NCBI GenBank assembly: GCA_016785225.1
Contig: JAFBJZ010000915.1
Location: forward strand, 1,736,001 to 1,800,000
Length of the DNA: 64,000 bases
From: Psettodes erumei
Lineage: Eukaryota; Chordata; Actinopteri; Pleuronectiformes; Psettodidae
Reading direction: 5' to 3'
Part shown: piece after piece, positions 34,797 to 46,496 of the stretch
Layout of the letters: each line of letters begins with the position of its first letter
Position numbering within the stretch: position 1 is the first letter of the stretch
Made by a program: the position numbers and the translations under genes
Notes under the pieces: generated by a model
Seen by the model: only the letters and a program-made list of their open reading frames with translations
What the model was told of the DNA's origin: nothing
Database searches by the model: none

Positions 34797-36458
34797 TAAA
34801 TATGTAAAATAAGGCAAGTGTGCTTTTACACCATCTAAAAATTAAAATGTAACCTTCTATACTCATTTCTCATATTTTTTACATTATTTCCTTCATCTAA
34901 TACAATACAGATAGCTGATAATAAAGTTTTCACTGAAAAGAATTAAGTGGTACACTTAATGTTTGTGATGAAAGACTTTGCGTAATCTTTTCATAGGTCA
35001 CATAAATACATAAAATATTTTTATGAATATGATATTCAGTGGAAACCCACAACCTAAAATTTAAAAACAAAGGAAGAACTGAACATGGTCTTTGCTATCA
35101 TTATATATGTTAAGACATAATGATACTAAGTGTAAATCTACAAAGAAGCAACCAACTCCTACATGACTGACTGACTGTATTGCACTTATTGAAGTAGAGG
35201 TGCAGGACACATTACTGTTCTGTTCCTGTGTTACTTTGGCTTTCTGAGGATCATTTTTAAAGGAAAAAACAGCCTGAATTGCACAACTATACAAAACATC
35301 AAACAATACATATACTGTCACTGCAAAATAAAGTTCAGACAAAGTGGCAATGTATTTTTATGTAAAATCCTTGCTGAGTGGCATCAGAGTTATGTAATAC
35401 CTCTTTACTCTGCACAGTATGTCTACGTAGAACAATGCCAGTGGAACTTAAGTGTCAAAAATACCAGCACAATGTATGATTAGCATGGACAATAATAAAC
35501 ACTTTTAGATCTTGATCAGTCAGCTAGCTACTGTGTAGACATATGTAGAGAGTGAAAACACATAATGTTAGACGACACAGCAACACATCACAGTTTGACC
35601 AACACAGCTACCCCCCCCCACCCATCAAGTCAGGTTTAAGGACCAATATTTTTGCCTTCATAAAATTACTTCCCATTAACATGAGATGTATCAGTGTCTC
35701 TACTAGGAATTAAAGCAAAAGCTTACCTAGTCTATTAAATAAATATCAAAGAGCGTTGCCATCAAAACCGATTAGTTTTTTATAGCCTCAGTCTCACAAA
35801 CTGCAGACCTATTCTGTGCATTGAAAAAGAAGAATAAAAAAGGCTTATAAAATGAACAAATAAAATAAAAGAATTAATAGCAGGGGACAGGATAAAGACA
35901 CGTGATAGGCAAAGGCAGAAACAATATTAGGATATAGGCAGGTGGCTTTTCTAATGATTTTACTGTGCCTTTTTAGTTCCTATAGATTCCTATAGGGAAG
36001 ATTTACACTATCTGCTTTGATTCTTCAAGCACTCAAGCTTTTTGCAGGGTGACCAACAGCAATTCATGCCCTCATCTACCAAGTACAACCTTGTAACAAG
36101 CAAAACAGATGAAGAAAGCATCACATTTTTTCCCCAGCAGAAATTGTGATTAATGATTATTGAAAGGATGATAAATCTGTTGCAGCCAAATCTTCTTATC
36201 CAAAGTCGAGCCCAGCATTTCTCATTTTCTTCCAAATGGAAATCAACGTTGTACTTTATTGCTGATAATTTCCATACTGACCCTGCAATGTCAAAAGATT
36301 TTCAAGTAGTTGGACTCGATTTCATGTATTGTTTTCTTAACTTTTTCTTTTCTTTTCTGTTATCACTGAGACAAAAGTAAAATGGATATTCTGAAGTTAG
36401 TCCATTACCTCATATTTTATGCAAAATTATATAATGAAACAATAAAAAATGTTTTAAA

Positions 36459-39400
36459 TCATGAGGTATTATAATTACCATTCTTTAGGGAAAAGGGGGT
36501 CTGGATAGGTCCCTGTAATTTTATTAATTTACCTTTATATAAAGTGTTCACATGCAGGCCAGCACAAACTTACATAAACAAATATTTGAAAATGGAAAAT
36601 CAGATTATTGCGTGGAGCACCTGTAGTGGAACACCAAAAATAAAAGCCATTATCTCCTACTGTTTTAAATTGAAATCGTTTAAATTTGACTGTTTTTTCA
36701 TTTAGAATTAGCCTTTTTAAACAGATTATGTCCATATTTTGATACATGTTTAAAAGGCATTGGTCATGTACCTGTTCATAGGCATAGGGCCTCTGCGTCT
36801 GTGCTCCGGGGCCTCCTTGGGAGGAGCGGTAGGAGGCATATTGTTGGTTTTGACCCTGTTGATACTGAGAATACTGGGAGGCTCCACCCTGGCCAGGTCC
36901 TGTGGTGGAGGGGTTACACTCAATATATTTTATTCATTGTGTTTTGTGTATATGTTTGTGTGAAAGTACACAGTACTGTAGGTTATGGATTGTTCTAACC
37001 GTATCCTTGTGGCTGTCCGGTAAAGCCTTGTTGAGAGGAGTACTGCTGCTGGCTGAAGGGTTGCTGCTGCCCTGAGCTCTGCTGATACTGGGCCTGCTGT
37101 TGACTGTACTGCGAGTTACCTGAAGTTTTACATGCACAGATACATATATTCCATATTAAGTCGAGGGTTAGGGTTAGAGTTTGTACCTTACTATAGCCTT
37201 GATTGGAAGCAGATGAAAAAACTGATGTGTGAAGGTGCATGGAAATTCACCTAAATCACTTGGTTTGATATTAAAAAATTAACGACTGTTACCTCCTTCA
37301 TAGTAATGCTGTGAGGAATCATCAAAGGACCTGTCATAGCCTTGCTCTCCATAGGAGGATTGCTGATAGGAATACTCCCCATGACCTGTAGAGAATATGA
37401 TTCAACACATGCAAAACCTCTGCTGCAAAGGCAAAACCCATACGGAAGAGAAATCATTATGAACAGTTTGAAGCTGAAATGTTCATAATACATGTGGAAC
37501 AACAAAATTACAAGCACAAACATTTTTCAAGTCAAGTTTTCATCATTATGCACAAAGCACAAAAAGAAACACCCTTGATGAAGTTAGCACTCTCTCTCCT
37601 CAACACACCACTATAGCAATCTGAAATCTGAAATTTCGGCACACCAAAGGGGACAGTATGGACACAGACACAGTGGGAGGAAACAGAATTGAGACCAATG
37701 TGAGTCTTTTGAAATCTTTTTCAAGACTTTTCATCTCCCACAATAAGAAAAAAGACAATGACTGGGCAGAAGAGCTGAAGCTTCAGCACTATAGTAAATA
37801 TGGCTCTGGCCTTTGAGCAAGTGCTAAGAGGAAATGGTATGACCTGTAATGGGAATTTGTGTGTTTGAGAGCTGTGTGTATAAAGTTTATGGATGTGCAT
37901 GATTACCATCAGGGTAATACTGCTGGTTTATGGGCTCGCTGGAGCTCTGAGTGTGTCCATACTGCTCTCCGTAGAACTCGTCTTGTCCCATGTACTGCTG
38001 TGCAGATCCTGCAAGACAGGCGACACCACGATTGGTTAAACAGTCGGAGACTAACGGGACTGTGCCAGGACACTTGGGCAATTTAGGCAGTCTGAAGGAT
38101 TGTATGAGCAAATGTGTGTATTAAGAGTGATGAAAGACAAAAAGAAGAGATTATAACAGACAGTATTAAAGACAACCTTCTTGGAAGTCATTAAGCAAAC
38201 AAATGAAATAAAACAACAAAAATAATACATTAAATTAATTAATCTCATATTGTTTTTAATTCTAATTGAATAATGTAGAGTTTTAGTGGTGATCAGGGAG
38301 AATCTGATCTCTGCTTGGTGGTGGTGTGCAGAAACTCCAGATTCCACTCCGTCCCTTTCCCTTTCAATTTTATCTAACACACTCAGAGAACCAACAGGAC
38401 AAAAACTCTCTGCAAGATTTGTTGAGGAACCATGCACACAGTCTAACCTCATTTTCAAACCACAATGGACCCAGAAGTTTTCAAATACAGAAATGAGCTG
38501 CAGCATGAAAAAATTTCATCTTAACATCTGCAACAATGACAAAACCATCTCATAGTGGCATATCTGATATTTCCCGATATGACCAAAGCACCACAGTTTA
38601 TAAAAGAGCACCAGCAATGGACCCACAATCAATCAGTGAATGGCTGGGCGAGACACTCAGTTTAACTATGAGCATAACAATACCATAGCACAGTTCTATC
38701 TGGAATTACTTCACTCTGTCATGCAAAGATAATAATGTACCAAGTTCAATAAGGACTTATGACTATGGCCTGTTGCCCTGGAAACAGTATCCCATCCTTT
38801 TTATATATCAAGACTTACGATACGCCTAGTCTTTAAAAGACATAACAGGACAGGGTGGAGCTATTATTAGGCAAGTGCTGACACAACACGTGTTAAGTGA
38901 TTTACAGAGACAGGAACCTCAAGTCTGCTTTTTAAAGCTGCAGGAAGGCAACAGGGATAGATTAATTTAATATCGCTCTCCCTTTATGATCTTTAATTAC
39001 CATGATGAAAATACTTATCAGGGGCTTCCACAGCAACCTTAGCCATTCTAACAATCTGGAAACTTAGAGACTGTCATTCAGAGCCACACTTGGAACACAT
39101 GGAAACCATCTGACAAGTTCAAGCAGTCCCACATACACGTATCCACCTATGTACTTGTGCAGTCAGACACACCACAAATAAACTCAACACACTCAGTGTA
39201 AACTGCTTAACCAGAGTAGCATGAATTAGTTTTACCACCTACCTTGCTGTGAAGAGCGGTAGGATCCAATGGGCCTCTGAGACATCATACTGTTTCCTTG
39301 ACTGCCCTGACCCATCATGCCCATGGCCTGCTGTCCCTGATAATGTTGGCCCCCAGCCTGAGCTGAGGAATAGTGTGGAGTGGTGGACTGTTGATGCATC

Positions 39401-42056
39401 ATGGAGACTGGGAGGGAGGTGGAATTATGAGGGGAGAGATCTCTTACACTAATATACACAGATAAATACAGGTAACGGCTTGGTATTCAAAAGCATACAC
39501 AGCATTCATGGAACTGATACTGTTAGAAATGTTTATAATTAAACTGACAAAATTAACAAATGTATAAGGAGGTCCATGGCAATAAGGGCACAGGCAAAAG
39601 GGGTCCATAGCAGTCAGGGGTCTCTTAAAGAAAAACCTATTTGACAAGACACTTTCAAGATGCTGGTCTGAGGAATAAATGCAAATCAAGCCAGTGAAGT
39701 CAGTGCATAAAGGGAGCAAAATACACACAGACATCCAGGGAGGGGAGGGCTGCAGCTCAGGGTTAAGGGTCAGAGATTAGGAGAGGTAAAGCCTGGAGCA
39801 GAGGGAAGAAGGAAGGGGGCAGGACACCGCTCTGATGAACTGAATGTGTCTGGTTAGTATTATGGTTCTGCTAGACTAGGAGAGAATTTACAGGTCTAAA
39901 TTATCTGATTTAATGAACTGCTTTACCATATGATTAACTAACCCTGAACACTCGAAAGGCATTACTTTCATCACTCCCTTCCTTTCACATTTTACTGCCA
40001 AATCTTTCATTACAGCCAAGACACAAAATAAATAACAAATAAAGCATCTTGTTTTGGAATAGTTTATAGAAATTAAGTGTTTGGGAGTATTCATTCCAAA
40101 AGCCCAAAAATATTCCTTTCCATAAAATTTACAATTTCTGATTCTTGAGCTCTTCTAAACCTGGCTCACCTTGGTTGGACTGCATGTTGAGGTTGCTGCG
40201 GGAGGAGGAGGAGGAAGAGGAGGAGGAGGAGGATGTAGAGGAAGAGGAGGAGCCATAGCCAGGACCTGGGCCCTGGATCATGCTGCTCTGGGAGGAAGGT
40301 GCAGCATGGCTGTAGCCGGAGGCAGGTGCCGAGCCACCATAGCTGTTGGCCGGCAGGCTGAGGGATGTGGAGGGAATAGTCGACTGCACCTGACCAGACT
40401 GTTGCTGCATGGGGGCATGGCTGGGCCCTGATGACACACACGCACAGTCAGAGCAGCCAGCACATGTTCCAATGTGCTACCATGTCATGTTAATTATGGA
40501 CCCACATTCAGTTCATCTTTACAGGCAGCTTGTTTCCTTATACGAGGATACAGTGATGAGTGTTAGTGAGTATATGAGTATATAAAGAAAGAAAGACATA
40601 AGACCACAGATACTTGCAGGCATTTAAGACAATGAAGAAGAAAACAGACAAGAAATGGTATTGTATCTGCAGACAAAACATGCAGCCAGGTCAGGATTGG
40701 GCAAGCACTCAGGACAGATGACAGTTAACAAGTTGGAACGTTAATGTCATGGACATGGACCAGATTTTAGCTGTAAAAATGCACATCCGCAGTGAACTCT
40801 CACCATTGCTTATTTGGCTCTGCATCATCGATGTGGGGGGCAATCCTGTTGCCATGGTATCATTAAGGTTGTTTGGAGCATGTCCCCCACTTTGACCCAT
40901 CGACATGTTGGGAGTGGGAGGCTAGAAGTTTAGAAGCATGTTAACAGACTGCATCGGCAGTCACAAGTGATTAATAATGTGGTCATGGAGGCTTTTCCCC
41001 CCTAATATGCATCTTTATAATAGGCTGAATAGAAATATGATCTTTACTATGTTACATTTTCCTGAAATCACAAGTACTCACTGCAGGTAGTAGTGACTGC
41101 ATGTTCTGATTTGAATCCGCTATTGTGGCCAAGTAAACAAGATTTCTGTGCAGAATCTGCTGATACCTGTCAAGAAGAGGAAATGAAACACAGCTTTACT
41201 TAATCTCATTTGCTTCAATATTACATTTACAAGACATTGGTCAGGGGAAAAAGAAGTCTTACTGTGTGCATTCGGCTGTCTTCCCTTTGCTTTGGTAATC
41301 CATTATACATTGTATTAAGTGATGATTTTCATCCAGCATCTTGGGGTGACAACAAAAAAAACTTATGTTCGCACTACCGCAAGTCACAGTGCATGGTAAA
41401 TTATACACACAATTTGTCCTATTAAGACATTAAAGTGGTGTCCTCGATTCTCAGAACTTCAACCACCCTGAAACGTTTTTTCTGGGTCACTTTTTTTTTA
41501 TCTTGTTCTTTTAAAATGGAACCAAATGAAGCAGCAGCTTCTCGCTTCTCGCTTTATTTAGGACTGGAGAGTATGTCATTTATCTATATATCTATCTCAA
41601 ATAAATAATGGCACCGATGACTAACAAGATAGTGCAAAGGTGTTGTGCTTTCTAATTCGTGGACACAAGTCACAAAATCTAAAGCTGATTTATTTCACAT
41701 AAAAAAAAAATGTCATCCTTCGTCAGGAAACAGGAGCGAGGGTAACAGCATCCCTGGGAAACAGGGATACAGCCCCTGCAAGTTGAGCGTGTAAAGCGGT
41801 TGCCCTCATCACCGTCATGGCTTTGTTTGGTTCGCACCTTCAGCTGACTGTGCCGTACAATACCAGTTGCCATTTCGTCTGATATTAACTACAGGCTACT
41901 TTCTCTGCACAAACGCCGAACCGCTTACTCCCATACAGACCATAATATATTTCATAACAAACGACGCGACGCATCAAGATATTTTACCTTTTGGATCGTT
42001 TGCTGTGTCACCTCCCCTTTACTCCTGGGGCGCGCCGATGAAAATGCCACCGACAT
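36459..42056 (-). CDS. ss18l1: SS18L1 / CREST, BAF-complex coactivator, 11 coding exons
   Basis: Exons on the minus strand: 42056-41988, 41339-41263, 41166-41082, 40921-40804, 40427-40170, 39407-39243, 38008-37907, 37385-37293, 37119-37000, 36899-36772 and, tentatively, 36512-36459; predicted 422 aa (human 396). The N-terminus MSVAFSSARPRSKGEVTQQT and MLDENHHLIQCIMDYQSKGK are the SSXT/SNH domain that anchors SS18 proteins in the BAF complex. The middle is Met/Gly/Gln-rich, with SMMHQQSTTPHYSSAQAGGQ matching human SMMQQQAATSHYSSAQGGSQ. The C-terminal half is a QPGY-rich region (EFYGEQYGHTQ, GYDRSFDDSSQHYYEGG, QQQYSSQQGF) thought to drive condensation and CBP recruitment. A fish-specific poly-serine run lies at 176-192. 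The last exon is unsure: human ends YGYEQGQYGNYQQ, whereas here YAYEQ would join GPIQTPFSLKNGNYNTS. The rest is firm. Confidence 0.93.
40196..40255 (-). repeat. GGA-type triplet tract coding poly-serine in ss18l1
   Basis: On the plus strand the tract is GGA/AGA triplets. On the minus strand it reads TCC/TCT codons for S5-T-S11 (residues 176-192). Human SS18L1 has no such run at this place, having QGTIGNYVSRTNINMQ. Triplet slippage is the likely origin. Confidence 0.85.
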
Positions 42057-43484
42057 TTTCTCATATGTGAAATAAATGCGCTTCTTTTATTCTAATATTT
42101 ATTATCTTGAGAGCTGCCCTCTATTTGGTTACGTAGTTTCTCCATTACTAGGAAATAGGGGTATTTCCAAAGTCAGTGATCTGTCGTCAAGGAAGGAAAT
42201 TTAAAAAACAATGGATTTCGCTTAACGCAATTAAACATATGATTTTTCTGGATGTAATATTCATGGTCTGCATGCAAATAGTGGCACATATGATAAGCTG
42301 TTACGTGACAGAGGAAAATCCCTCTCCCTCAGTTTTTGGTATAGTCCAGACAATGGGTAGCCTACCACTTTCCCCTCACTGTAGACGGGGTATCCTTTGA
42401 TTCAAGAAAGCCAATCAGTCCGTATTGTATCCGTGCTGCTCAGTGCGCAAAAGCGCCTGGATAGGTCGTTTGTTCAGGCTGGTTTTTAAGCATCTCCTGG
42501 AAAAAAATTGAATGCCACGTTTTGATATGACAATCTCGTGCTCAAATGAGTAACAATGCCACGATGCACCTGACAGCTATCGAGCAACCCAGGTTAAGCT
42601 GTCGTGAAATCTGGGACGTCTGCGGTTTGTAACCCATCCAAAAATATTTGCTGCCTGTAAATTGACATCGTTTGCATGTTGAGGAACAAAAACAATCGAA
42701 CCCATATTGAAATACAAGGAAGGTGTTTGCCTGTTAAACAATGACACTGCGCCAGAATATATGGTCATATATTCGCTCGAGGGTTTCCATTTATTATCAT
42801 CATGGTCATAATTTGCACATCTCAAAAGACTAATACAGTAAGTAATCTCAGAGGAGAAAAGAGTGCATCAACAATTTACAGTTTATTTTCATTAGTCTCA
42901 CGTGTTGCTTCAATGTGAGAGAATGAAGCAATGACCAAGATCTATCATTTAAATACATTTAGTTCATTTCATCTTGATAATATTTGATTTACAACATTAG
43001 TCAGTGAAATATAAAGTCAAATTATGATAAGTACTCCAAAAATGCAAAACCAGATATTTTTCCCATGAAACAAACACATTTAGGAGTGAAATTTCTCAAG
43101 CAAAAGATAAACAAACCAAAAAAAAAAATCCAATTCCCAGCTAATAGTAAAAAAAAAAAAAAAACATCAGGAAAATATCCTGATATCCTGGGGGGCAGTA
43201 TTTTCCACACAAAGTGGACCAATTTGTGTGCAATGCATCCAAATTCAAAATGGCATCAAATGACAAAAAGTATATAAATTAAAAAAAAAATCCTGGCAAT
43301 ATGGTAACTGCCTAGAGGTAGAAAAACAAAAAGATCCTTCTTCATAAAGTGACAGAGTTGCTTTGCTGATCATTACAAAACTAACTGAGACAGGTAAATG
43401 GGTAACAGAACCCCATTTGTTATACATTAGAGAAATAACTTGAGGTTGCAGGGGTGGGGTTGCTTTAGTGGTCCTTTATGACCT
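42057..43484. other. ss18l1 upstream region and lsm14b 3' UTR
   Basis: 42057 to about 42840 is the upstream region of ss18l1 on the minus strand, with a few CpGs near 42420-42460. From about 42882 rightwards it is best read as lsm14b 3' UTR: TTTATT at 42882-42887 is AATAAA on the minus strand. A-rich runs occur near 43121 and 43149. No further gene is recognised. Confidence 0.45.
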
Positions 43485-45684
43485 TTATAACTGCTCACTC
43501 CTGGTTCTGTAAGAAGGTAGAGTCTGAGCAGCACCCTGTCCTCTTCGTCCAGTGTATCCACCTCTGAAGCAATGGCCCCTCAGAAACCGCCCAGGGACCC
43601 CGAAGGTCTCAAGATTGCGCTTCCGCTCCTCTGCCCATGTTAGTCTGAAACCGTTGAGTTGACAATTGACAGCAAAAGAGGCACAAACCTGTCACTCTAC
43701 ATGCTGGCCAAAACTGGTGTTTGAATATTGAGGATAAAAATGCCACAGTTTACCTGAACTTATTGTCAGATGAGATGTTGTCATAGAAAGACTTTGCTCT
43801 GTCATAGTAGCATTTTGGCCCAAAAAGATTGTCCTCAGCAGTCATCTGCAATTCCTCTTTTTCTTTCTCATCCACCTCATGATTTCCATCTGCAGACAGA
43901 AACATGCATTTTATGTTCCCTTGAGGGGTATGCTTCTGAAGAGCTTGCAAGGAGAATGCCAAAATGGGGAAAACAATCTTTGCATGCTGTACACAAAAAG
44001 AGAACATAATTATGAAAAGTGCTGAAATCACTGCCGCTATCTTCACTAAATCCTGGTGCCACAAACAGCCTTGGCTGCTAAGTCACCAACTATAGTTCAG
44101 AGGATTTCGAGCAGATCTGAACGACTGAGTATTAATAATTGTACATCAGAGTGTGACACTGGCCCTTTATCAAGAATAGTGTAGATGAAAGTGCACTGGT
44201 GCATTTGTGGTTAATGAGTTGATGAACCAACCTTTCATATTCATCCTGTCCTGCCCTTCCCTCTCCAGTTGCTCCTTAATAAACTGTGCATTTGAGGAAT
44301 CAAAGTCAAAGTCGGTGTCAAACTTAAGGGTTGCAGATGGAGCATTTGCCACCAACAACTGGCCTCTGCTACGGTTCCTGCGCCTCCAAACTCCTGGAAT
44401 TCATTTTTAAAAATGAATTAATTGTCATTAGGAATTTCTTCTGTGACCCCCACCCCCCCACCCCCCCACTATCTGACTATCACAAACCTGAGCATCAACA
44501 ATTACCTTGTTGTCTTCTTCTGGGTGGTAGCCTGTTTTCATCATTCTGCTGCTGAGTTTCCTGCTGAGCTTTGGTTACAACTGGACCAGTCTTCACTTAA
44601 AATTCATAGAAAACATTTATGCTCACTTTTAAGATTACTTGCAATTGCACAGATAGGCCTGCAGGCACTCCATAAGTCAAACAACTGGAAACAGTTCAAG
44701 ATTGAAGAAGAAAAATGTCAGTTAGTGAACACAGTATTTCATTTTGCCCATTTATCACAGCAACTCTGCATGCTTACTGGTGCCTCTTCTGGTCTTGGAA
44801 CTCTCTCCTCTGGTCCTCTGTGGCCTCCTCCTCTCCCAATGCTGCTCCTGCTCTTGGGATGTAGTCAAGCCTCTCCTCTCCCTAAACCTTTCCATATGGA
44901 GAGTTTGAACAGCCTTTTCCACCATGGGGCCCCTTCTAACATGTAATCCTGGAAGCACTGGCCCTGCATAAAGAACAAGTGTATACTTTAAAACAACTTA
45001 CTTAAAAAGGTCAGCTACACTAAGAGTGTAGATCTATGGTCCATTTACTAAGAATAATTTATACTCAATAACTTACCAAGGCCAAGAGCTGCAGCATACT
45101 GTTGATTAAGTAGGGAGCTGGCAGCAAGCTGGTTGTAGGCAGGCATCCTTAGGGGGCTAAATGGTCCAAGAGCTGAGTAAACACCTGAAGGGCCCGCACT
45201 GGATGACTGAACAAAAAATGTTAAAACAATTTAACTCGCACTTATCTGCATCCACTTTTAGATTCTGTAACTGTGGGCTGTGAGCCACGATGCTCTAGTA
45301 TACCTGTACTATTGCAGGATCCGGCGGCAGACCATGGTGAGATCTTGGAGGTTCACACAGTGTGATATCCTTAATATCGCTTCCCCGGAAAGTGATGTAC
45401 TCATAAATATCTTCTTTGGGTGGTGTTGGTCTGTCAGTAGGTCGTCCCTCCGTTCCAAAGCACTTGACTAGTGAAAAGGCAATGCTTCAGAAGGCTAACA
45501 AAGTGACATCCATGTTTCCTCAGTGCAGCTATCTGCCTAAGTGAATCGGCCTACACCACTCACCTTTTGCCAGCACTACTGTCGAGTTTACTTTATCAAT
45601 TGTATACAAAATCCCCTCATAACGATTTTGGGCTTTTGATATTAACCCTATTTTACAGCCAACATATGGTTTAGCTGAACCCAT
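43485..45684 (-). CDS. lsm14b: LSM14B (RAP55-like) RNA-granule protein, 8 exons
   Basis: Exons on the minus strand: 45684-45564, 45467-45304, 45206-45077, 44963-44778, 44595-44506, 44393-44232, 43889-43754, 43644-43485; 382 aa (human LSM14B, 385). The N-terminal LSm domain reads MGSAKPYVGCKIGLISKAQN then RYEGILYTID, ending in FRGSDIKDITLCEPP. The DFDF motif (DTDFDFD, 256-262) binds DDX6-type helicases. The FFD-like box KCYYDRAKSFYDNISS and TFG box WAEERKRNLETFGVPGRFL follow. KCYYD is the LSM14B type (LSM14A has CFYD). LSM14 proteins localise to P-bodies and stored maternal mRNPs and repress translation. Human LSM14B has SFFD where this copy has SFYD. The tail after TFG is short and has only a few RG pairs. 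All joins are in phase; the acceptor at 44596 ends AAG. Confidence 0.96.
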
Positions 45685-46496
45685 GGCTACAGAATACTCA
45701 GTCCATTCGCGCATAAATTTCCACAAGAGCTCACATCACGTGTCAGCATCCAAACCATGGAGCGACCGGAAGCAATTTATAGGCGTCCATAGGTAACCTG
45801 AAACTACGCCCACTGATTGTCTGAAACGCACCTGGCAACGAGACATACACTAATCCGCCGTCAGTCCCCGTAACAGCTGAACTTCTTATATAGGACTCAT
45901 GACGCCTAATATTTTCGCACAATATAAAGTTTATGGTTATTTGTTTGGACGATGTGTGGTGTTGTATTTTGTTGTGACACTTTATTCTGACATGTACAAG
46001 CAACAGTTATGCACTCCTGTAGCGTCAGGAAGCCTGAGCATACCATGACAGGCAATCGCTGGTCTGCGTTCACAACGAGTCTGATAGCCAGATTTACCCA
46101 ACCTCGGTGCCGGTTGCGAACGCTGAGGCAGCCACTGTGGTTCTCTTGGAAAACAGCAACAACGCAGCCATTTTGAGTTGTCTACAATATAGTCAAATCA
46201 GTATAAAATGATTCGACATAATGCATAACTCTGCAAAAATGTGTCGCGTACACAGAAACTTTCCCAAAGAGTTTCCTCGATGTGATAACGCCCCACCAGG
46301 GGTAGCTCTGCAAATGGTATCGTTGTTTTCTAGTGAGGCTGTGGCCCTGCGCTGGCACTCCACACTACAGCTCCCAACCATTTGTTCCAGGCTTTATTTT
46401 CTTCGACGGACCAATAACAAGGCCCTGCGAGCATACGTCACTAAGGGCGCATCCAATCGGCGCATGCGTCTTACGAACGAGCGTAGCTGGGCAAAG
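45685..46496. promoter_or_regulatory. Shared divergent promoter region, lsm14b / taf4
   Basis: 812 bp separate the two divergent start codons. CpG dinucleotides cluster on both sides (for example gagcgaccgg near 45759, and ccaatcggcgcatgcg near 46453). CCAAT boxes are present close to taf4 (ccaataac near 46410 and ccaatcgg near 46453), and the taf4 ATG context is caaagATGgcg. This fits a housekeeping bidirectional promoter. Transcription start sites cannot be placed. Confidence 0.55.

Larger units (their letters stand above)
33534..36458. other. mtg2 promoter region and ss18l1 3' UTR
   Basis: The first ~250 bp upstream of the mtg2 ATG is moderately CpG-containing (accggtt, gaccgag, gtcggcg, gtccgat) and is the likely promoter. 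From about 34118 rightwards the AT-rich sequence is best read as the minus-strand ss18l1 3' UTR, with AATAAA signals on the minus strand at 34130-34125 and 34123-34118. No coding sequence is recognised. Confidence 0.5.

Noticed and set aside
38051..38506. 151-aa minus-strand open frame
   Set aside because: It begins in ss18l1 intron sequence, runs over the splice acceptor at 38009 and has no domain features.
40166..40441. Leu-rich and Gly-rich frames overlapping ss18l1 exon 5
   Set aside because: Shadows of the poly-serine triplet tract in other frames.
44422..44946. 174-aa plus-strand open frame
   Set aside because: It lies over minus-strand lsm14b exons and introns and has no family resemblance; the minus-strand exons explain the sequence.
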